A stretch of 64,000 nt of DNA from a virus: positions 1-64,000 of the IMG/VR virus record IMGVR_UViG_3300020139_000001, one strand, 5' to 3'. Positions 50,901-59,010 of the stretch are shown here, in pieces (positions within the stretch are counted from its first letter, which is position 1; every line of letters starts with the position of its first letter). The notes beneath the pieces were generated by a model. That model was not told the origin of the DNA. It did not search any database and was given only the letters and a program-made list of their open reading frames with translations. The translations under genes were made by a program, and so were the position numbers.

Positions 50901-51365
50901 ACTAGCCTTTGGCTCACTACAGACTTTGATTGGCAATGGAGCTTCTACTTCAAAAGTGGTGGGGATTATGCTTATTGGAATGATGTAACTAGTACTTTCG
51001 TTGTGAACACAATAGAGAATACAACAGTGTTCACAACAGACGATCCCAACATACACTGGGTGTACAACTACTACAAAGGAATGTATGTTGAATTCACTTC
51101 AGGAGACAATACAGGACTGAGAAGAAAAATCGTAGAATATGACGGCTATCACAAGAAGTTCACTATAGAGAGTGCTTCCCCTAATCCAATACAGGTAGGA
51201 GACACTTTCAAAGTAGTCACTCCTGCACAAGCAACCAAAGTAGCTTCCATAAGCAATCCTAACCAGTTTGTAGTTAACGAGGGGGAAGGCACAATAACAA
51301 TACACGCTAGTGATGTCGGTAAAGATGTAGAGATGAAGTACCTATACCTGCTCAGGAGTTGGTAA
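47997..51365 (+). CDS. Large tail fibre/adhesin with lectin-like domain
   Basis: A 1122-residue receptor-binding candidate with AAAGGAGGTG before its ATG. The N-terminus (SNLWLDNGSRLCVGSGSAPS, then RTINAVGLALSSNGNN) matches the domain seen at 34925. A concanavalin-A-like module lies at about residues 520-720 (FWQEGDGLLNLQTSTGNITG, QFEVTMCIESF, YVRFKITRDANNVIRCF). The C-terminal 170 residues carry a GMYVEFTSGDNTGLRRKIV element. From about 47997 to 50850 the gene is much more A/T-rich with TTT, AGT and GTT codons, and then switches to phage-typical use, so the body looks recently acquired. Confidence 0.75.
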   Translation: MLEIVSLGGAGRKLFKGEYVIEVVDSKSGLIKDVRRGSNLWLDNGSRLCVGSGSAPSTIYVCIANTANEPSYTDVNVPGVIAGVGATRTYQTAENYKRHQFVASFSPPANDRTINAVGLALSSNGNNAYCWTKLIEPVVQTPQDTLYVYYFVYVNPPLSVGFGSNSYDDLATYIFGLNRIVYLVHSTASVDGVLDEVINATGRESVSSSLTLVGNKYKKWFYGNVGSSANLGTHLGQWKTYWLSNQYFYDTNHTLARGFGRDFLGRVWAKAKSSTTEFFDSANLPTGWGRAVEVRPAGGGDYNSGLDYSGYGAIDVMIEGDGAVGEATYKLVYRLPSQYILINNIWFTASGELKNICGRDWLVCRYSSTYLVNKQTHGYVVVSNSGEDFCGQIGNVLITRGLFSSSASMTFDRVIKYEFTDVNNINKFNRTEMPLGVSTTIGFLVGNEFYFWTGSKFRVLNVDTGVITDSWIDGNNVFLTGSNSWGCYDEEKDWIIFVDQGVGGWRVFHRLGDDVNNFTGVTDFSTTVVKDWWEADRGNANGRFWQEGDGLLNLQTSTGNITGTTWTPCALLQKVLSGQFEVTMCIESFNPTVNYQEIGLVVRNYGTTFGAHKRIGLRYNGGKKLEVISNSGGGSSAIEGSVAFTGTYVRFKITRDANNVIRCFYSTDPITTPDNLATWTLLGNQTYTLAGDVLVGIEAQTGGGGTVAIGQVREFRINNGFIDKRRNYIRSVEDSVTANWFNKHDGKYGLIGVGNFGYYFRSLNKLTQIDKNDFSVITQSSVTPIGGSNINGIQVRKVGVDKDVILGISVNGFAEYATLREEFAINNVEFVSLVSKSSYYLNQWPFLSENGNSKVWNGYITPIEVSFGWDGSNWVPGHPGERPTHSDWQPLPFGNIEIRFLNNPNNPGTTFSGNDKYSFWYCKDGIIKDNQQYLTNVGVALYYCDVREANETYTNVPLTWTLTSKADNTSLWLTTDFDWQWSFYFKSGGDYAYWNDVTSTFVVNTIENTTVFTTDDPNIHWVYNYYKGMYVEFTSGDNTGLRRKIVEYDGYHKKFTIESASPNPIQVGDTFKVVTPAQATKVASISNPNQFVVNEGEGTITIHASDVGKDVEMKYLYLLRSW

Positions 51366-51925
51366 TGGATTGGTATAGGAGTACTTGTCCTGGAGACTGG
51401 CAAGACTACTGTAGGCTATCACACTACTATGTCTATCTCTATGCTGTTGATATTGACTTGTTATTAGCAGTTAAACCACAACTGAGATTCGATCCGGAGA
51501 GTCGTACAATCTTCCACTTTCCACTGTCACAGAATGCCCCATGCAAAGGAATAGATGCCCTAGAGAAAACAACTACAAAAGTGATAGTAGTTGCAAGTGG
51601 AAACTACGAAATACACTTATACACTTTCGAGCTTGAGGAGTACGGAGGAGTCCTAGAGAGAGTTACGGAGGAACCATTCATAGGAAAGCATCCCAGATTG
51701 TTCTCACATAGTGATGGTACCCTCTTACTAATGTATACAGACATGTACAACGCTCGTAGGTTTGTACTACTGAACAATGGGGGAGTACCTCAGACACAAT
51801 ATATGACATTCCGAAAGCTTACACAAACGCTAGCTAGTTACCATGAGTACATAAGAGGTGGAGTCCCACTAATGGAGTTCATTCAGACTATGGACTATTG
51901 GCAAAATGTAGGAGAGTATATATGA
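51365..51925 (+). CDS. Hypothetical tail-associated protein
   Basis: A 186-residue protein from ATG 51365, with CAGGAG six bases before it and overlapping the fibre stop (TAATG). Strands FIGKHPRLFSHSDGTLLLMY and similar suggest a beta-propeller-like or beta-rich blade, but no family is recognised. It overlaps the next gene by ATGA. Confidence 0.6.
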   Translation: MDWYRSTCPGDWQDYCRLSHYYVYLYAVDIDLLLAVKPQLRFDPESRTIFHFPLSQNAPCKGIDALEKTTTKVIVVASGNYEIHLYTFELEEYGGVLERVTEEPFIGKHPRLFSHSDGTLLLMYTDMYNARRFVLLNNGGVPQTQYMTFRKLTQTLASYHEYIRGGVPLMEFIQTMDYWQNVGEYI

Positions 51926-52695
51926 ATCCAGGATGCAGATCAATCTCAGAAGTCGTAGACTTACCAAATTGGTCTACATATGTGGATCCTAGTGACAAAA
52001 TAACTGTGTCATTCGATTATGAGCAATTGAATATAGGGTTGATAAGTAACGATGGTGGCAAAGTAGTATTCTATCCTAAATGGGACTCTCCTAGTGTATC
52101 TCCATTAATGTGGCAATGGGGATACCAGATGCTGTTCTCATTCCAAGTCCACTCTCTTGAGCCATCTAGTGATGGACTACTAGAAGATTATGGTTACATA
52201 GGTATGGGTACAATAATACCGTCTTCTTACTCTACACCAAGTCAACCACTAAGTGGAGATATATTCGTAGGTTGTATGTTTATGCAGTTACGTGGTTTTA
52301 ATGAAACTGTTAGGTGGACACTATGTCATAGGATACTAAGAGATAGAGAGTTGTTAATAACAGAGTTGTGGGATCAGATAACAGACATTCGTTGGTTTGG
52401 AGAGGTGTACACGTTTGCAGACGATCCTTGGGTCATAGAGGATAACCTCACCGAGTATCTTCCAAGCATAAGGATCGTATATGATAGGATAATGGGTGGG
52501 CGTACAGTTATGTTAGTACAATATGGTGAGTCTCAAACACAAGCAAAATCACTCTATGTAAACGCTAATGATGATATCAGCACTCCTACAGTCTTGCCCT
52601 TCATAATTGCACTCAATGGAGGGAATGTAGGACACACTTGGTGTGTCAGCATAGATAATCTAGTATTGGAGGCTTATAGATGCGCAAGTCCGTAG
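51922..52695 (+). CDS. Hypothetical tail-associated protein
   Basis: A 257-residue protein; ATG at 51922 is chosen because TAGGAG precedes it and it overlaps the upstream stop. The sequence is strand-rich (KITVSFDYEQLNIGLISND, RIVYDRIMGGRTVMLVQYG) and similar in style to its neighbour, so the two may be fibre-linked proteins. The end overlaps the hydrolase gene by 16 bases. Confidence 0.6.
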   Translation: MNPGCRSISEVVDLPNWSTYVDPSDKITVSFDYEQLNIGLISNDGGKVVFYPKWDSPSVSPLMWQWGYQMLFSFQVHSLEPSSDGLLEDYGYIGMGTIIPSSYSTPSQPLSGDIFVGCMFMQLRGFNETVRWTLCHRILRDRELLITELWDQITDIRWFGEVYTFADDPWVIEDNLTEYLPSIRIVYDRIMGGRTVMLVQYGESQTQAKSLYVNANDDISTPTVLPFIIALNGGNVGHTWCVSIDNLVLEAYRCASP

Positions 52696-53186
52696 TACTG
52701 CCGATAAAGAAACTACATATAGGGGACATATTGTTAACGTCCACTAGACATATCATAAGTAAGGTAATTGAATGGTGGACTATCAGCAGATGGTCTCATG
52801 TAGGTGTATATGTAGGAGATGGACTTGTCATAGAAGCTACTTTTCCTAGAGTAAGGAAAGTACCTGTATCTACGTTCTTGAAAGGCTGTACTGAGGTTTG
52901 CGTGTTAAGACACATACAGTGGGATACATTAGAGGATGTACAAAGGAAGTCTTTTTTAGAGTTCCTAGAGTCCAAAGTTGGGAAGCCCTATGACATCAGA
53001 GGATTGCTGTCGTTCGTATGTAGGAGAAGTATTCAGAATAAGAGTGGGTACTTCTGTAGTGAGTTGGTAAGCGAGGCATTCTCAAGTATTGGTATACCAA
53101 TCGAAAGAAAAAGGCCTTCTTGGACAACACCTGAAGACATACACTCTAGTTTGATATTAGATGTAGTAATGGTGAGGAGGATATAA
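52680..53186 (+). CDS. NlpC/P60-like permuted papain-fold cysteine hydrolase
   Basis: A 168-residue protein of the permuted NlpC/P60 (YiiX/LRAT-like) class: GDILLTS, SRWSHVGVYVGDG (catalytic His40), Glu near IEATFP, and KSGYFCSELVSEAF (catalytic Cys126), with GKPYDIRG between. Such enzymes cut peptides or amides, often in the cell wall; a role in entry or lysis is inferred because it lies in the tail-fibre operon. No signal peptide. Confidence 0.8.
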   Translation: MRKSVVLPIKKLHIGDILLTSTRHIISKVIEWWTISRWSHVGVYVGDGLVIEATFPRVRKVPVSTFLKGCTEVCVLRHIQWDTLEDVQRKSFLEFLESKVGKPYDIRGLLSFVCRRSIQNKSGYFCSELVSEAFSSIGIPIERKRPSWTTPEDIHSSLILDVVMVRRI

Positions 53187-53188
53187 GG

Positions 53189-53521
53189 ATGCTTACAAAA
53201 ACAGATATTGTTAAAGTGTTGACATCAGATGAGTTTAGTGCTCTCCTTACGAAAGTTTACGCAGACGAAACTCTATCAACAGTATGGAAGTACTATGACA
53301 CGTTTGAGGGCTTGGTGGAAGAGAAACTAAGGAACTTGATCATGGAAGTATGTCCTGATTGGGGACTGAGAACACAAACGGTGACGTACTATGAGGTTCC
53401 ATTAGAGAGGCCACTTTCACAAATTTTGGAAGAGGTTGCACGAAGCTATGGAGGATGTTGTAGTTACGTCGCCGAGATCAACTACGTAAGAAACGTAGTG
53501 AAAATTGCAGTTGTTTCTTAA
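53189..53521 (+). CDS. Hypothetical protein, last of the baseplate operon
   Basis: A 110-residue protein, helical N-terminal half and strand-rich C-terminal half (LRTQTVTYYEVPL, CSYVAEINYVRNVVKIAVV). It begins one codon after the hydrolase stop with AGGAGG in the end of that gene. No family recognised; a terminator follows directly. Confidence 0.65.
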   Translation: MLTKTDIVKVLTSDEFSALLTKVYADETLSTVWKYYDTFEGLVEEKLRNLIMEVCPDWGLRTQTVTYYEVPLERPLSQILEEVARSYGGCCSYVAEINYVRNVVKIAVVS

Positions 53522-53524
53522 AAA

Positions 53525-53564
53525 CAAAACTCTTAAGTGGGCCTACGCCCACTTAAGAGTTTTG
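53525..53564. terminator. Bidirectional terminator
   Basis: A perfect 18-bp stem (arms 53525-53542 and 53547-53564, loop ctac) whose outer bases are caaaa/ttttg, between the plus-strand baseplate operon and the minus-strand operon. Confidence 0.93.
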
Positions 53565-53583
53565 CTCTTATTTCTTACTGTGC

Positions 53584-54462
53584 TTAGCTGGTGCTGTTTT
53601 TTTGCTTCGCCTCTTCTCCCTTACTTGCTTCGTTTGCGACGTTGCCAGCAGGCTTACTAGAGTCTCCTGTAAATATCAGAATACCAAGCCCAGCAAGTGC
53701 AACCAAGATAGCCACAACGAGTGCTACCTTAAGAGCGGGGTTGACTGCCGCAAACTCCTTAACCCCTTGGAACAAAGACCCTACTGATCCGAGCTGTGCA
53801 CCCCTAGCCTTCTTAATCACGATTATCGCAAGGACTACAGCGGTGAGCAAACCTGCGGCGAGCATAATTGTGCCTACTCTGGATTTTGCCCAAGTAGCCC
53901 TTACTTTGTTAACTGCCCAAGCATAGACTTTCTTAATCTTCTCCCAGATACGCCTGAAGAAGCTAACTTTTTCTTGATCTCCTGCTTTCTGAGCCGTCTG
54001 CTGTTGAGGGACTGGTAGTAACTCTGGCTGTTGTAGCTCCTTTACAGGTTCCTCTTCAAACAGGCTCTCCCACTCAGTAACTTTACGCTTCCTACCTAAA
54101 ATCAGGAGAAGAAGGTTGACTATCCAAAGTGACCAAATCGCAATAAGAAGGAAGAATGGAAGTGGAGTTTTCTCTACCAGCTCACCTAAAGTTATCTTCT
54201 TCCAATCGGCAAGCTTCTTGTCGAGCTTCCTCAAAATAGCTTTAACACTAGCGACCGTTCCGATTACACCGAGAGCAGTGATCACGATAGTCCTAACGGA
54301 CTTCTTCCTTAGTACTGAGGATGTCCTCCTCTCGATTCCTGCGAACATCCGCTCGACACGAGGTTCTAGGGAAGATAACGAAGGAAGTGGTCCAGGAGCA
54401 CCTTCCAGTTCCTGCTCATTGAACAGTTGTGCTAATTCTTCTCTTAGTGTCTTTGAGTACAT
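53584..54462 (-). CDS. Membrane-type protein with capsid-targeting-like N-terminus
   Basis: A 292-residue protein opening MYSKTLREELAQLF. Membrane segments lie near 55-75, 102-123, 196-215 and 239-262, with charged helices between. The N-terminus matches the [LI]-x-E rule of T4 prohead-protease signals (LRE) and resembles MGYSMTLREQ of the neighbouring gene and MTYSALLLEE at 7436. It may be an internal head protein. GGGAGGC lies 11 bases before the ATG. Confidence 0.65.
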   Translation of the reverse strand: MYSKTLREELAQLFNEQELEGAPGPLPSLSSLEPRVERMFAGIERRTSSVLRKKSVRTIVITALGVIGTVASVKAILRKLDKKLADWKKITLGELVEKTPLPFFLLIAIWSLWIVNLLLLILGRKRKVTEWESLFEEEPVKELQQPELLPVPQQQTAQKAGDQEKVSFFRRIWEKIKKVYAWAVNKVRATWAKSRVGTIMLAAGLLTAVVLAIIVIKKARGAQLGSVGSLFQGVKEFAAVNPALKVALVVAILVALAGLGILIFTGDSSKPAGNVANEASKGEEAKQKNSTS

Positions 54463-54490
54463 ATGATGTGATGCCTCCCTTTATTGAAAA

Positions 54491-55258
54491 TTATTTTGAA
54501 AGAGCTGCATAAGCAAGCGACCCTATGACGATGATAGCTAGAGCAGCAAGCACCACCATCGGAAAGATCACTCCTCTTTTCAACGCTGCTGAAGCCTTTG
54601 AAAGTATCTTGCTAGGAGAGAGTCTGATACCATAATATTTTCTGAGCCAAAGTAGGGAGACAATGGTTGCTGTAGCACATAGAACTATTGCGATGATCTT
54701 CTTAGTCGGTTTCTTCTTCTTCACTCTCAACTTCTCTGCTACCAGCTCTAGCACGTCTGCAGTTTTGTTTCTAATCCAGTTAAAGGAGTTCTCTATCTTC
54801 TCACCTACGCTACGTGAGAGACCACGGTCGTCTACCTTCTTTTCCTTTTTCTCGAACATGTCGAATAGTCCTTCCGACACGCTCTGTTTCTCCCTGTTCG
54901 TCAGAATTTGCACCCCTAGGATGATGACTGAAATGAGTGCTATCGCACCTATGACCCCATTAATAGAACGTAGAGTACCAAGAATAGAATGCCTCTCAAT
55001 TTCTTCCTCTGTCGTGTCTTCCTCTTCCGCTTTCTTCTTTACCGCTTTCCTCAAAAGAGCGTCTATCACTATCCCAACGATGAGTAACGCTAGTGCAAAA
55101 AGGAACCTAGACTTTCGACTTTTTAGAGCATTAGTAAACTGTGCTGCACGCCCTTGGAAAGCCTTATCGAAAGCAACAGCAGTTTTGTCTAGAGCAACTC
55201 GAACGTCTTGGAATGTAACATTCTCTGCTTGTTCTCTTAACGTCATAGAGTAACCCAT
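54491..55258 (-). CDS. Membrane-type protein with capsid-targeting-like N-terminus
   Basis: A 255-residue protein beginning MGYSMTLREQAENV. It is positively charged with membrane segments near 53-70, 102-121, 187-206 and 225-250. AAAGGAGG lies upstream of ATG 55258; a longer reading from 55306 has no ribosome site. The similar N-terminus, order and composition suggest it is a paralog of the downstream gene. Confidence 0.65.
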   Translation of the reverse strand: MGYSMTLREQAENVTFQDVRVALDKTAVAFDKAFQGRAAQFTNALKSRKSRFLFALALLIVGIVIDALLRKAVKKKAEEEDTTEEEIERHSILGTLRSINGVIGAIALISVIILGVQILTNREKQSVSEGLFDMFEKKEKKVDDRGLSRSVGEKIENSFNWIRNKTADVLELVAEKLRVKKKKPTKKIIAIVLCATATIVSLLWLRKYYGIRLSPSKILSKASAALKRGVIFPMVVLAALAIIVIGSLAYAALSK

Positions 55259-55324
55259 TGTAACATAACCTCCTTTGTCTAGTTTTCTTACTAGAATCTT
55301 GTTCAAGAGCTAGTCTCCGAAAAA

Positions 55325-55813
55325 TCACCCCCCTAAGAGTCTGTCAGTCTTATGCTGTAGTGGGACACAAGCAAAAGCACAACCAAAGTTCTCCACTACA
55401 TGATCTACTGCAAAGGTCCACCCATATCGCAACGTCATTGATCTCACTCTAAAGCATTCTGTGAGCATTTCTTGAACTTTCTTTCTTGCGTAGTCTTTGG
55501 TTTGTCCTACAGCAGAATACTCTACAATCACTCCTCCTTTTCCCAATTCTTCCATGCCTACAGCCACAGCAGCCGTAATCAACGTTCCCGGAGTAGAAGA
55601 AGTTACTACAGCGTATGCAATAGGTAGTAGCATTCCCCACTCGAGTTTCAACTCCTTGGGTTCCACATACGAGAACTCTGGTGGAAGTACACTGGAGACT
55701 TTCACCAGGTTTGTATTCCCTACCCCTGCTGCGAGAAGAGCTCCATCAAATGCATTCAGCTCGCTAAGAGCACTATCATACGTACTACCAGTGAGGGTGA
55801 AGTAACCTGCCAT
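55325..55813 (-). CDS. Pyruvoyl-dependent arginine decarboxylase
   Basis: A 162-residue protein of the PvlArgDC family, which makes agmatine, a polyamine precursor, from arginine. The self-cleavage site is in GVGNTNLVKVSSVLPP, predicted between Ser40 and Ser41 to create the pyruvoyl group. The pattern continues with YAVVTSSTPGTLITAAVAVG, VIVEYSAVGQTKD (candidate catalytic Glu98), and a C-terminal FGCAFACVPL. Length agrees with the archaeal enzyme (about 165). GGAGGTAAGGG precedes the ATG. It is unusual in a phage. Confidence 0.9.
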   Translation of the reverse strand: MAGYFTLTGSTYDSALSELNAFDGALLAAGVGNTNLVKVSSVLPPEFSYVEPKELKLEWGMLLPIAYAVVTSSTPGTLITAAVAVGMEELGKGGVIVEYSAVGQTKDYARKKVQEMLTECFRVRSMTLRYGWTFAVDHVVENFGCAFACVPLQHKTDRLLGG

Positions 55814-55816
55814 CCC

Positions 55817-56284
55817 TTACCTCCAAAAAGAGTCAATTTGATCTTGGATCCATCTATAAGAGTTCACAGTTCTGCTTACAGGTAGACCCATATAGACATT
55901 CTTATCGAGGTCTTCCAACTGTGGCACAGAAAATCTCTCTCGTTTGGGTTCCTTAACAATAGACTTACTCACAATAGGAAGTAGTACGTCGATCGGAGGA
56001 ATGTATACCGTTCTAGGTCTTTCTAATAAGGAAAACAATCCGTTGAAGAACGACAGCACAGATGTGTTAATGTCTGACCGTAGATATGTGGAAGCCAACT
56101 CGTCCAAATCTCGTGTGTTCTGTCTTACGACAGTTGAGTTCATCCACAGATGGGAAAGCGAGTTCCAAACTTGGTCGTCTATCCAAAGGGATCTACATAC
56201 AATAACTCCATCGGTTATGTTTGGCCAAACGTAGTAAGTTAGCCACGGTGATCTCAGTACAGAGTCAAGATACCTCTTTAACAT
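55817..56284 (-). CDS. Hypothetical protein
   Basis: A 155-residue protein of no recognised family, with a hydrophobic WLTYYVWPNIT stretch near the start and a helical C-terminus. It overlaps the HNH gene by seven bases and ends three bases before the decarboxylase start, so it belongs to the same operon. Confidence 0.6.
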   Translation of the reverse strand: MLKRYLDSVLRSPWLTYYVWPNITDGVIVCRSLWIDDQVWNSLSHLWMNSTVVRQNTRDLDELASTYLRSDINTSVLSFFNGLFSLLERPRTVYIPPIDVLLPIVSKSIVKEPKRERFSVPQLEDLDKNVYMGLPVSRTVNSYRWIQDQIDSFWR

Positions 56285-56751
56285 CCTGTATACCCCCTTT
56301 CGATCCTAGTATACACTCTAGTGAGTACATCTTCAGGTGGAGAGTACTTTTCTATCAGAACTTGCCATTGTCCTTGGATCACACTAGGATGTAAGTGTGT
56401 AATTAAGTTGTGTACACTTTCATGATGTGTCTTGCAAAGAGGAACCCAACCTACTATGCCTCGGAAGTGCCATCCCAATACTAACGTAGACACTACCAAA
56501 GTATTCAATCTCTTCATCTTAGAGAGGGCAACCTCGACCAAATCGAATAGCGTAAACGGATGATGGTGTACTTCTATGGTAGCTTCATAAGGCGACACGC
56601 CACACACAGCACATATTTTTTGAACACCATAAGTGGATGCAACCCACTTCCTGTATTCTAGTGAAGTCCTAATATGAGACTCGCAATTCCTTATAAACCT
56701 CTGAAGACTCTCTAATGTATAAAACTCTGTAGTCCAAAATCCTTCGATCAC
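56278..56751 (-). CDS. HNH endonuclease-like protein
   Basis: A 157-residue protein with the HNH zinc and catalytic pattern: CAVCG (Cys47, Cys50), VHHHP (62-65) and PLCKTHHESVH (Cys106, His109, His114). It could be a DNA nuclease used in packaging or a homing-type element; it is embedded in virion genes with four-base overlaps, which argues for an integrated phage function. Confidence 0.8.
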   Translation of the reverse strand: MIEGFWTTEFYTLESLQRFIRNCESHIRTSLEYRKWVASTYGVQKICAVCGVSPYEATIEVHHHPFTLFDLVEVALSKMKRLNTLVVSTLVLGWHFRGIVGWVPLCKTHHESVHNLITHLHPSVIQGQWQVLIEKYSPPEDVLTRVYTRIERGYTGC

Positions 56752-57803
56752 TGTTTTGGTCCCCAGAAAAGAAGTACAGTTTTAGAAGAGAGATCCTCAT
56801 AACCTGGAGTGAGTATATCCAGAGTTACTTCTAGCCTAGTAGGGAAGATGTCACTCGTTTTGACACCTATGTTAGCTTCCAAAGGTCGGTTCTCGTTAGC
56901 ATCCCAAACTGCAAACGCTAACTCCGTAGTAGGAGTCCAAATGAGGAGTATTGCAGGAGTGGAAGTAATATATGCCCAGCCTGTAGGCCTAAATCCTAGG
57001 TCTGCATTCAATGCTAATGCTCCCGCAAGTAGTGGCAAAGTAGCGGTCTGGTCATACTTTACTGAATACCAGACATAGGATATTTTTCCTACATCCGACC
57101 AGACCATAGATACTGGGATTGAGGCCATATATTCAAATGGGAAAGAAACCTCGTACAACTGGTCTCCAGCTATACTATAGCTAGGTGCACTTGAGAGCTT
57201 CACTAAGGGCTTAAATTGTAGAGTGAAATAATAGTGCTCCTCACCAGTTATGCCCAAGTATGCATGACTGAGTTTGGGACTCTGCAGTAGGATATCTCTC
57301 CAGGTAGGCTTTTCTTGCTCGATCAATCTGATAGGCACGAGTAATGGAAACTCCAAAAACCCGATGTCCACATACCTGTTATTCCATCGAGCAAGCATAT
57401 TTATGATAATGTCGTGAGCAAACACTGGGGAGTGGGATTGAATAGTGATCTCAAAGGTCCCGTGTACTCGTAAGAAATGCAACCAGATCTTCAGATCGTT
57501 GGAATCGAAGAATGGTAGACCTAGAGAAGAGGACATTGGTATAGTTCTATATATACGCCAAGGCCAGTTAGTTCGCTCGTCGATTTCTACACTTTGTGGT
57601 CTAGCTACAATAGCTATGTCATCGGGTGCGAGCACTATATTATCTGGTACCTCTTCTTGTACTCTTAATTGAAATCCAGGCCAGAAACCTTCGATAGACT
57701 TCCAAGCTATCCTAAGAGGGGAGAGATCATCTCCAATGTAGTTCAACATGTAATAGTAGAGAGTGTAAAGAGGTCTATCAGAGAGAACTACATTAGTAAT
57801 CAT
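56748..57803 (-). CDS. Baseplate/tube-end protein, gp54-like by position
   Basis: A 351-residue strand-rich protein of no clear family (HYYFTLQFKPLVKLSS, YEVSFPFEYMASIPVSMVWS). It directly follows the gp48-like gene, where T4 has gp54 after 29-48. The assignment is therefore synteny-based, and the alternative is another wedge or neck protein. Confidence 0.5.
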   Translation of the reverse strand: MITNVVLSDRPLYTLYYYMLNYIGDDLSPLRIAWKSIEGFWPGFQLRVQEEVPDNIVLAPDDIAIVARPQSVEIDERTNWPWRIYRTIPMSSSLGLPFFDSNDLKIWLHFLRVHGTFEITIQSHSPVFAHDIIINMLARWNNRYVDIGFLEFPLLVPIRLIEQEKPTWRDILLQSPKLSHAYLGITGEEHYYFTLQFKPLVKLSSAPSYSIAGDQLYEVSFPFEYMASIPVSMVWSDVGKISYVWYSVKYDQTATLPLLAGALALNADLGFRPTGWAYITSTPAILLIWTPTTELAFAVWDANENRPLEANIGVKTSDIFPTRLEVTLDILTPGYEDLSSKTVLLFWGPKQ

Positions 57804-57805
57804 TG

Positions 57806-59008
57806 TTATTCCTCTGTTTGATCTGGGATCACTACTATCTCCCCTGTTCTTTCTAGTTCGTCTACTCGTACCTTTTTAGCTTCCCTACTGAGTATCCTTC
57901 TGTGAGATACTAAGGGTGCGAGCACCTCCGATGCTAATGGTGCACCAGTAGCAGAAGTAGTCTTTCCTATCTCACTATCACGTATAAAGGTAGCAAACAA
58001 TGGCGAAAAGGTAGCAACTACGTTCACGCCTAGCTGCAGTCCGTCATCCGTTGTAACCTCAGGACACGAGATACTTAGACTCTGCAAAAAACCTACGGGC
58101 ATGTAGAACAGCCCTGGCACAAAAATACGTACTTGTGGAGGAGACATGAGAGCAATACCACTTCCCATTAGTATAGGTGCAGTAAGGGTAGTAAGCACAC
58201 TAAGTGGTACCACTATGTCCTCCCAAACTTTCTCAACTGTTGGTTCGGAAGCGTAAAAATGAATAGAAAACTTAACGGTAGGTCTATAGGCTGTACCATC
58301 CCAAACGGTGGGAAGTTCGACTCTACCACCTGAAATTACGTTTGCAACCCAAGACTTACTTTTAAGAGCTTTCTCTTGCAATGTAGTGAACCAGTTTGAC
58401 ACAGTTACTCCAAACTGTTCCAATAAAGAACCTCTCACTTCTTGTCGCCTAGGAGTATATGCCAACAGTGTTCTCATCTTAGCACTTCCCCATTGGACTA
58501 AATGAGCAAAAGCGTTCTCCTCATAAGATACCTCTATATCTTGGGAGAACTCCTCTACGTCTACTACATAGACGAACGAGTTCTCCTTTAGAGAACCCTC
58601 GCTTATCTCCACAGGAAAGCTATCTGGTAAGCCAGCGATCTGTTTTATGTTTTTCAGAACGATAGACACTCTCTGGTTAAAGAACTCTCTAGCATCCACA
58701 GCGTCAAAGCCGCCAGAAGTGAAGTTCCAAAAACTGTTCATTCGAAATCTGCCCACTTGTATATACAGTTTACGGTAACGCTGCAATACGGAATCAACAT
58801 CCTGCCCCTCAACTAAGGTGGAAGACAAAATGACAGGTGGAGCTCCCCAGACAGTGGGTACTTTAAGGGTGGTCTTCGGAAGTGAAACCTCAGACAGTTG
58901 TGTAGGAACAGTACGTGGAGTTATAGAGGTAGTGTCACAAGGAGGCACTACACGAGGTCTATCTATTGGTGTAGGGATTGTAGACTGATTGCGTGCTATA
59001 GCTCCCAT
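57806..59008 (-). CDS. Tail tube cap/initiator (gp48-like)
   Basis: A 400-residue protein. The segment VELPTVWDGTAYRPTVKFSI, then FYASEPTVEKVWEDIVVPLS and VRIFVPGLFYMPVGFLQSLS, DDGLQLGVNVVATFSPL, matches the gp48 pattern of a tail-tube-like domain at the baseplate. The first 90 residues are Pro/Thr-rich and variable. It follows the putative tape measure and precedes the gp54-like gene, as in T4. Confidence 0.7.
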   Translation of the reverse strand: MGAIARNQSTIPTPIDRPRVVPPCDTTSITPRTVPTQLSEVSLPKTTLKVPTVWGAPPVILSSTLVEGQDVDSVLQRYRKLYIQVGRFRMNSFWNFTSGGFDAVDAREFFNQRVSIVLKNIKQIAGLPDSFPVEISEGSLKENSFVYVVDVEEFSQDIEVSYEENAFAHLVQWGSAKMRTLLAYTPRRQEVRGSLLEQFGVTVSNWFTTLQEKALKSKSWVANVISGGRVELPTVWDGTAYRPTVKFSIHFYASEPTVEKVWEDIVVPLSVLTTLTAPILMGSGIALMSPPQVRIFVPGLFYMPVGFLQSLSISCPEVTTDDGLQLGVNVVATFSPLFATFIRDSEIGKTTSATGAPLASEVLAPLVSHRRILSREAKKVRVDELERTGEIVVIPDQTEE

Positions 59009-59010
59009 AG

